A stretch of 11,268 bases of DNA, taken from positions 1 through 11,268 of the forward strand of contig JBELHO010000078.1 of assembly GCA_042091375.1 (NCBI GenBank). Reading direction: 5' to 3'. The notes below the pieces were generated by a model, which was given only the letters and a program-made list of their open reading frames with translations, was not told the origin of the DNA and did no database searches. The stretch is from JBELHO01 sp042091375. GTDB taxonomy: Bacteria; Pseudomonadota; Gammaproteobacteria; Enterobacterales; Alteromonadaceae. Both the position numbers and the translations under genes were made by a program. This document shows positions 7,893 through 11,268 of the stretch, in pieces. The number at the start of each line of letters is the position of its first letter. The first letter of the stretch is position 1.

Positions 7893-9254
7893 TTAAATGG
7901 CTGGTTTAAGTTGCATACAAGGGTCTTTAGCAATAGGCAATGAAATGCGAAACGTTGTTTTATTAGGATCTGAAAAAACTTGGATCTTACCCTTGTGCTC
8001 CTCTGTTACTATTCTATAGCAAATAAACAAGCCTAACCCCGTGCCTTCGCCAACCGGTTTAGTGGTATAAAATGGCGTAAATATATTTTGCATGTTTTCA
8101 CTGCTAATACCTTGACCGTTATCTGATACATCAATGTAAACAAAATGGTTGTCTTGGTAGGTTTGCACTGTAACTACGCCACCGGTTTGACTGGCTTGAA
8201 TGGCATTGTGGATAATATTCATAAACACCTGATGAATTTTCGTTTCATTGCCATACAAATCGGGTAATTGGCCTAACTGTAAATTTAATTTGCAATGATT
8301 ATTGACTTCACCCCTGAGTAAATTTGAAGCCACTTTAACCCCTTTATTGACATCAAATAAACCGAATACTTTTGCTTCACTTCTTGCATAACCACATAAA
8401 TCACCAACTATATTTTTAATGCGTAGCAAGCCATCATTGGTTTCAGTAATGATGTCTGCTATCTCATCTATGGATTGTTGGTAATTTTCTTCACGAAGTT
8501 TTTGTGCCAAGGTTTTTGGCAGTTCAGGGCAATTGATTATGTCATTATAGAGGCTGGCAATACACTGATGGTATTCAGCTAACGAATCAATATTACTAAT
8601 AGAATAACCCAATGGATTATTTATTTCATGGGCTACTCCAGCCGACATTAATCCAATTGACGCCATTTTCTCTGATTCAATCAGAGTGGTTTGCTGTTCT
8701 TGCAATTGCGTTAACGATAAAGCTAAATCGCAATTGGTTTGCTCTAGTTGCCGCTGACTATCCATTAGTTGGGCAAAGTATTTGGCTGAGGCTATTCTCG
8801 GGGCAGCAATATTAGCGATAACTTGCAACAATTGTTTGTCGCTTTCGGTGTATGCCGCTAATTTTGTAGACTCACTATCTATTATGCCTATGGTTTGGTT
8901 TTCATAAACTATAGGTACGGTTAATTCCGAGTTGCCGGAAAACTGATCCCAAATGTAGCGCGGATCAGTTTGGGTGTCAGCGACAATTTCAGCACATTTT
9001 GTTTGCGCTACCGTGCCAACAATACCTTGTCCAACAGGAATAGTAATTTCACTGAGTAGTGTGCGCTGATGGGGGTTTTTGATGCCAAAAGCAGCTTTTT
9101 GTACAAGCACCTCATCAATATTTAAGTAAATGACACAATCATCAAAATTAAGAATGGCACCAACATTGTTAGCAATCGACCAAAGTAAATCATCTAAAGT
9201 TGCTGCTTCCACCATAGCCGCAGCAAATTGACTAATTTTATTCAATTCAGTCAT
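7893..9254 (-). CDS. Soluble GAF-domain sensor histidine kinase (orphan)
   Basis: The 453-residue cytoplasmic kinase has no membrane segment. An N-terminal GAF domain (about 9-155) is followed by a coiled-coil linker (about 158-195). The kinase core has the H box AGVAHEINNPL (H209), the N box with N346/N350, DNGQG at 378-382, an FTPFYTTKP F box and the glycine-rich GEGTGLGLF from 402. The HEINNPL style and the FYTTKP/GTGLGL ending are typical of HPK4/NtrB-like kinases, which normally phosphorylate a separate receiver protein. No receiver is fused or adjacent. I chose the ATG at 9254 because GAGGG (9259-9263) precedes it and conserved sequence begins there. A TTG at 9302 in the same frame would add 16 residues encoded by a perfect inverted repeat. 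The GAF ligand cannot be read from sequence. Confidence 0.88.
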   Translation of the reverse strand: MTELNKISQFAAAMVEAATLDDLLWSIANNVGAILNFDDCVIYLNIDEVLVQKAAFGIKNPHQRTLLSEITIPVGQGIVGTVAQTKCAEIVADTQTDPRYIWDQFSGNSELTVPIVYENQTIGIIDSESTKLAAYTESDKQLLQVIANIAAPRIASAKYFAQLMDSQRQLEQTNCDLALSLTQLQEQQTTLIESEKMASIGLMSAGVAHEINNPLGYSISNIDSLAEYHQCIASLYNDIINCPELPKTLAQKLREENYQQSIDEIADIITETNDGLLRIKNIVGDLCGYARSEAKVFGLFDVNKGVKVASNLLRGEVNNHCKLNLQLGQLPDLYGNETKIHQVFMNIIHNAIQASQTGGVVTVQTYQDNHFVYIDVSDNGQGISSENMQNIFTPFYTTKPVGEGTGLGLFICYRIVTEEHKGKIQVFSDPNKTTFRISLPIAKDPCMQLKPAI

Positions 9255-9258
9255 CTTA

Positions 9259-9263
9259 CCCTC
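9259..9263 (-). promoter_or_regulatory. Ribosome-binding site deciding the GAF-kinase start
   Basis: GAGGG stands four bases before the ATG at 9254. It favours this start over the upstream in-frame TTG at 9302, which has its own weaker purine run. Confidence 0.6.
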
Positions 9264-9269
9264 ATTCTT

Positions 9270-9295
9270 TTGCAAAGTGATAAAACACTTTGCAA
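9270..9295. repeat. Perfect 10-bp inverted repeat before the GAF-kinase gene
   Basis: Arms TTGCAAAGTG (9270-9279) and CACTTTGCAA (9286-9295) are perfectly complementary around a 6-base spacer. A third TTGCAA follows at 9297-9302. The repeat lies 15 bp upstream of the ATG, just before the ribosome-binding site. Neither side has a T-tract, so it is not an intrinsic terminator. It could be a repressor operator or a leader hairpin that affects translation. Confidence 0.75.
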
Positions 9296-9373
9296 GTTGC
9301 AAAAAATCTTCCTATTCGGCGCCATTAAGAGCCAAATTATTTAAATATCGCTATTTAGGTAAGTTAGAATCAA

Positions 9374-9436
9374 ATTTCATGCCGAACATTTCATGGTGTA
9401 CATTTCATATTTCATGTCGAACACTTCATGTCAAAT
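9374..9436. repeat. 14-bp tandem repeat, 4.5 units
   Basis: Units related to ATTTCATGTCGAAC occur at 9374-9387, 9388-9401, 9409-9422 and 9423-9436, with a half unit ATTTCAT at 9402-9408. Units 1 and 3 differ at one base; units 2 and 4 have diverged more, mainly in their second half. It lies about 120-180 bp upstream of the kinase ATG, possibly within or above its promoter. Confidence 0.8.
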
Positions 9437-9637
9437 GTCTCGGATTAAAAAAACAGAAATGAAGAGTTAATTAAGGGCAGAGTCACCTAAAAAAGAAGAT
9501 CTTTCAGTAGATAATAACTTATGAATCACTTGTCTTAACTTTGTGCTTTAGTCATTGATTGCCAGCTGAGCTATAGAAAAATCCTCTTGTTTGTGTTGTG
9601 ATAAATTTTATTTGCTTATATTTAAATGAATTAAGCG

Positions 9638-11074
9638 TTAGTTCAACAATTCAACGGAATAAGTTTTGTCTTTACTCAAAGGGGCTTTGTAAACCCCATC
9701 GTCAGCTAATAAGGTGGTTATTCCGGTTTTGCTGATCAGGAGAAGGCGTTTACCCGTTGTTGACGAATAGTGAAATATTGGCCAATCATCAAAGAATTGC
9801 CCAGTAAAGTTAAATTTGTTTTGCCAAGTGGTATATGATGAGCTTTCGTTTTCAAGTGTGCATAGTGCATTGGTACAAACCACATCACCTTTGGCTGTTG
9901 AATCGTTTAACATAGCTTTGTATTGGGTGTCTGAGTTAAAAGGGAGCAACTTTGCTTGGTCTAAATACAAACCGGCTATGGAATAAGCCATTTTGTCGAT
10001 ACCCGATACCCAACTGGTATTAGATAAAATGGCAATACTCAATTGTTGATCTGGATAAAGTACAAGTACTGAGCGAGCACCGGGAGTCGCGCCTGCGTGG
10101 TGATACACTTTTCTGCCTTGCCCGTCATCGCCAATACGCCAACCAAAACCCACAGAGTATTGAGATGTGTTGACTGGGTTTCCATCATTTAGGGTTGACG
10201 GCTCAAACAGAAGCTTTTGATAGGCGTTATTCACCTGACTTTTATTTAAAACCTGAGCACCAAAATAAGCCAAATCTATTGCTGTTGCAGATAAGCCTGC
10301 GCCAAAAACACTGTAAGATTTTTCACCATAGACTTGCTTTTTGATCTTTCCATCAGAGTAAGCATACAGATCAGAAGCATTAGCAGGCAGGTCTAGAATA
10401 TTTTCAATCAAAGGCGTTTTTCTACCTGTCCAGCGTGTAATAAAGTCTGGTAAAGAAGCTGAAAGTGACTTATTTGTCAGCTGCTCATAAATTGCCCCTG
10501 CTAATGTGTAGCCATGAGTAGAGTATTTATATTGCTCGCCAGGTTTAGATAACAACTGCCTGCTTTTTAGGGTGACTAAGGCTGCCATTGCCGAGGAATA
10601 ATGATCATCATAAATATCGCGATCTTTCATTTGATAATGGGGCATGCCAGAGGTATGAGATAATAGCTGCCTCAAGGTGATCTGGTGATATTTTTCGTCT
10701 AGTTTAGGAAGGTAATGGCCTATAGAGGTGTCTGGATCGAGTTTTCCTTCAACGACTAATTCGGCAAGCATAGTTGCACCAATGACTTTTGAGACACTAG
10801 CGAGTCTAAAAATAGACTTTTCATTAGCTTTAGTTTTAGATGAAGCATGACTAAAGTCAGTAGATACAGAGGCGACTGTTTTGCCTTGATGAACAACAGC
10901 GACTGAATAACCGGGAACTTTGGTTATACTTTGTAAACTGTGTAATAGACTGTCGATTTGTTGCTCGTAGGTATTTCGTTTAACCGTTTGATTAACTTGC
11001 GCAGTATCCTTATTGGCTAATGTCTGACTTGACCATAAATAAACAAAAAATAGTAGTGTGTGTGAGCATTTCAT
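9638..11074 (-). CDS. Exported serine hydrolase, beta-lactamase/LACTB-like (class C fold)
   Basis: The 478-residue protein begins at an ATG preceded by AGGAG six bases upstream. Residues 1-20 look like a signal peptide with cleavage after TLA, so it should act in the periplasm or outside. The catalytic domain has all three elements of the serine beta-lactamase-like/S12 family: SVSK at 93-96 (nucleophile S93, base K96), Y184-S-T in YSTHGY where class C enzymes have YxN, and H326-A-G in HHAGATPG in place of KTG. The YST and HxG forms are those of LACTB-like peptidases and esterases rather than of drug-resistance lactamases. A C-terminal segment of about 100 residues follows, with cysteines C400 and C405. 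The substrate (peptide, ester or cell-wall fragment) cannot be decided. Its downstream neighbour on the same strand is 383 bp away. Confidence 0.88.
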   Translation of the reverse strand: MKCSHTLLFFVYLWSSQTLANKDTAQVNQTVKRNTYEQQIDSLLHSLQSITKVPGYSVAVVHQGKTVASVSTDFSHASSKTKANEKSIFRLASVSKVIGATMLAELVVEGKLDPDTSIGHYLPKLDEKYHQITLRQLLSHTSGMPHYQMKDRDIYDDHYSSAMAALVTLKSRQLLSKPGEQYKYSTHGYTLAGAIYEQLTNKSLSASLPDFITRWTGRKTPLIENILDLPANASDLYAYSDGKIKKQVYGEKSYSVFGAGLSATAIDLAYFGAQVLNKSQVNNAYQKLLFEPSTLNDGNPVNTSQYSVGFGWRIGDDGQGRKVYHHAGATPGARSVLVLYPDQQLSIAILSNTSWVSGIDKMAYSIAGLYLDQAKLLPFNSDTQYKAMLNDSTAKGDVVCTNALCTLENESSSYTTWQNKFNFTGQFFDDWPIFHYSSTTGKRLLLISKTGITTLLADDGVYKAPLSKDKTYSVELLN

Positions 11075-11095
11075 TTGGCTCTCCTTTTTTGATTA

Positions 11096-11127
11096 AGCAC
11101 AAACAGTGGAGCACAAACGAGCAAAAC
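11096..11127. repeat. AGCACAAAC direct repeats upstream of the serine hydrolase
   Basis: AGCACAAAC occurs exactly at 11096-11104 and 11110-11118, 14 bp apart, with a degenerate AGCAAAAC at 11120-11127. They lie 22-53 bp upstream of the hydrolase start codon. They could be regulator sites or chance repetition. Confidence 0.5.
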
Positions 11128-11141
11128 ACCCGAGTAAATTT

Positions 11142-11181
11142 AGGTTATGACAGGTTATGAAAGGTTATGGGAGGTTACATA
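11142..11181. repeat. 10-bp periodic direct repeat upstream of the serine hydrolase
   Basis: Four units, AGGTTATGAC, AGGTTATGAA, AGGTTATGGG and AGGTTACATA, follow at an exact 10-bp period. A further GGTTGTGT at 11193 keeps the phase. On the gene's strand the units read TCATAACCT. Repeats near one helical turn on one face of DNA suggest cooperative regulator binding 70-130 bp upstream of the start codon. The period is 10, not the 11 of a Pho box. Confidence 0.75.
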
Positions 11182-11268
11182 GAGCTATAAAGGGTTGTGT
11201 TAAGGTCTAAAAGTACGACAAAGTCGCTCGGTAATTAAACCGACAGTTTCCCTTGGTAATCACACTTA
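11182..11268. other. Right edge, no gene supported
   Basis: This stretch holds two tiny palindromes (CGAC-aaa-GTCG at 11216-11226; CGGT-aattaa-ACCG at 11229-11242) and a short open frame without a start. Nothing can be assigned. Confidence 0.3.

Larger units (their letters stand above)
9255..9637. other. Intergenic region between the GAF kinase and serine hydrolase
   Basis: No gene or full RNA is supported in these 383 bp. It holds the inverted repeat near the kinase start, a 14-bp tandem repeat at 9374-9436 and an AT-rich stretch to the hydrolase stop with no clear terminator. The distance and repeats argue against one operon for the two genes. I cannot choose a convincing -35/-10 pair. Confidence 0.5.

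Noticed and set aside
9255..9302. Longer kinase reading frame starting at TTG 9302
   Set aside because: The 16 extra residues are encoded by the perfect inverted repeat, and the ATG at 9254 has a good GAGGG site and begins the conserved part.
9561..9575. TATAGCTCAGCTGGC on the minus strand, identical to a tRNA D-arm/A-box region
   Set aside because: No acceptor stem, anticodon arm or T-arm (no GGTTCGAATCC-like sequence) follows within tRNA distance, so it is not a tRNA. A chance match or a tiny tRNA-derived remnant cannot be separated here.
9638..11074. Calling the serine hydrolase an antibiotic-resistance beta-lactamase
   Set aside because: YST and HAG replace the YxN and KTG motifs of class C resistance enzymes and the protein is longer; the LACTB/esterase-like group fits better.
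11142..11181. Pho box upstream of the serine hydrolase
   Set aside because: Although TCATAACCTGTCAT looks similar to PhoB half-sites, the period is 10 bp instead of 11 and only one unit has the full CTGTCAT.
11204..11268. Start of another gene at the right edge
   Set aside because: A stop-free frame of about 21 codons runs off the edge but has no start codon or ribosome-binding site; too short to support.

Overview
The window looks like part of the chromosome of an AT-rich marine gammaproteobacterium of the Alteromonadales type (Colwellia/Thalassotalea/Paraglaciecola-like). This rests on low GC, on a propeller/Y_Y_Y sensor carrying a GGDEF-like domain, and on a collagen-stalk 'choice-of-anchor I' lipoprotein. 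The taxonomic guess is inference from protein style only. No rRNA, tRNA, CRISPR, phage or transposase gene is visible. The content is sensory and regulatory genes plus two exported proteins.

Layout. (1) 2-2263 (+): 3' part of a membrane sensor whose 5' end lies outside the window. It has periplasmic two-component-regulator propeller repeats, a Y_Y_Y domain, one membrane helix, a coiled coil and a GGDEF-like domain whose signature has decayed to SDDTF. (2) 2392-5397 (-), convergent with it: a 1001-residue one-protein signalling system with a multi-helix membrane sensor, PAS, histidine kinase, receiver and AraC-type DNA-binding domain. A degenerate 30-bp tandem repeat lies between the two 3' ends. 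(3) 5398-5808: a 411-bp divergent intergenic region. Its right half carries an array of 7-bp elements at exact 11-bp spacing that resemble PhoB half-sites, followed by a possible -10. (4) 5809-7746 (+): an outer-membrane-type lipoprotein with a 17-triplet Gly-X-Y stalk and a choice-of-anchor I beta-propeller, ending in a strong intrinsic terminator at 7789-7827. (5) 7893-9254 (-): a soluble GAF-histidine kinase with no response regulator in view. A perfect inverted repeat lies directly upstream of its ribosome-binding site and a 14-bp tandem repeat lies farther upstream. (6) 9638-11074 (-): an exported serine hydrolase of the beta-lactamase/LACTB/esterase class. Upstream of it are two sets of short direct repeats, one with an exact 10-bp period.

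How the parts may work together. Genes 1 and 2 each carry one half of the domain set that Bacteroidetes join in a single 'hybrid two-component system' protein: propeller/Y_Y_Y in one, kinase/receiver/AraC in the other. A functional link is only a hypothesis. The strongest new signal is the phased PhoB-like array in front of the collagen-stalk lipoprotein. It suggests that this surface protein belongs to the phosphate-starvation regulon, which fits the known company of choice-of-anchor I domains with phosphatase/nucleotidase-type proteins.
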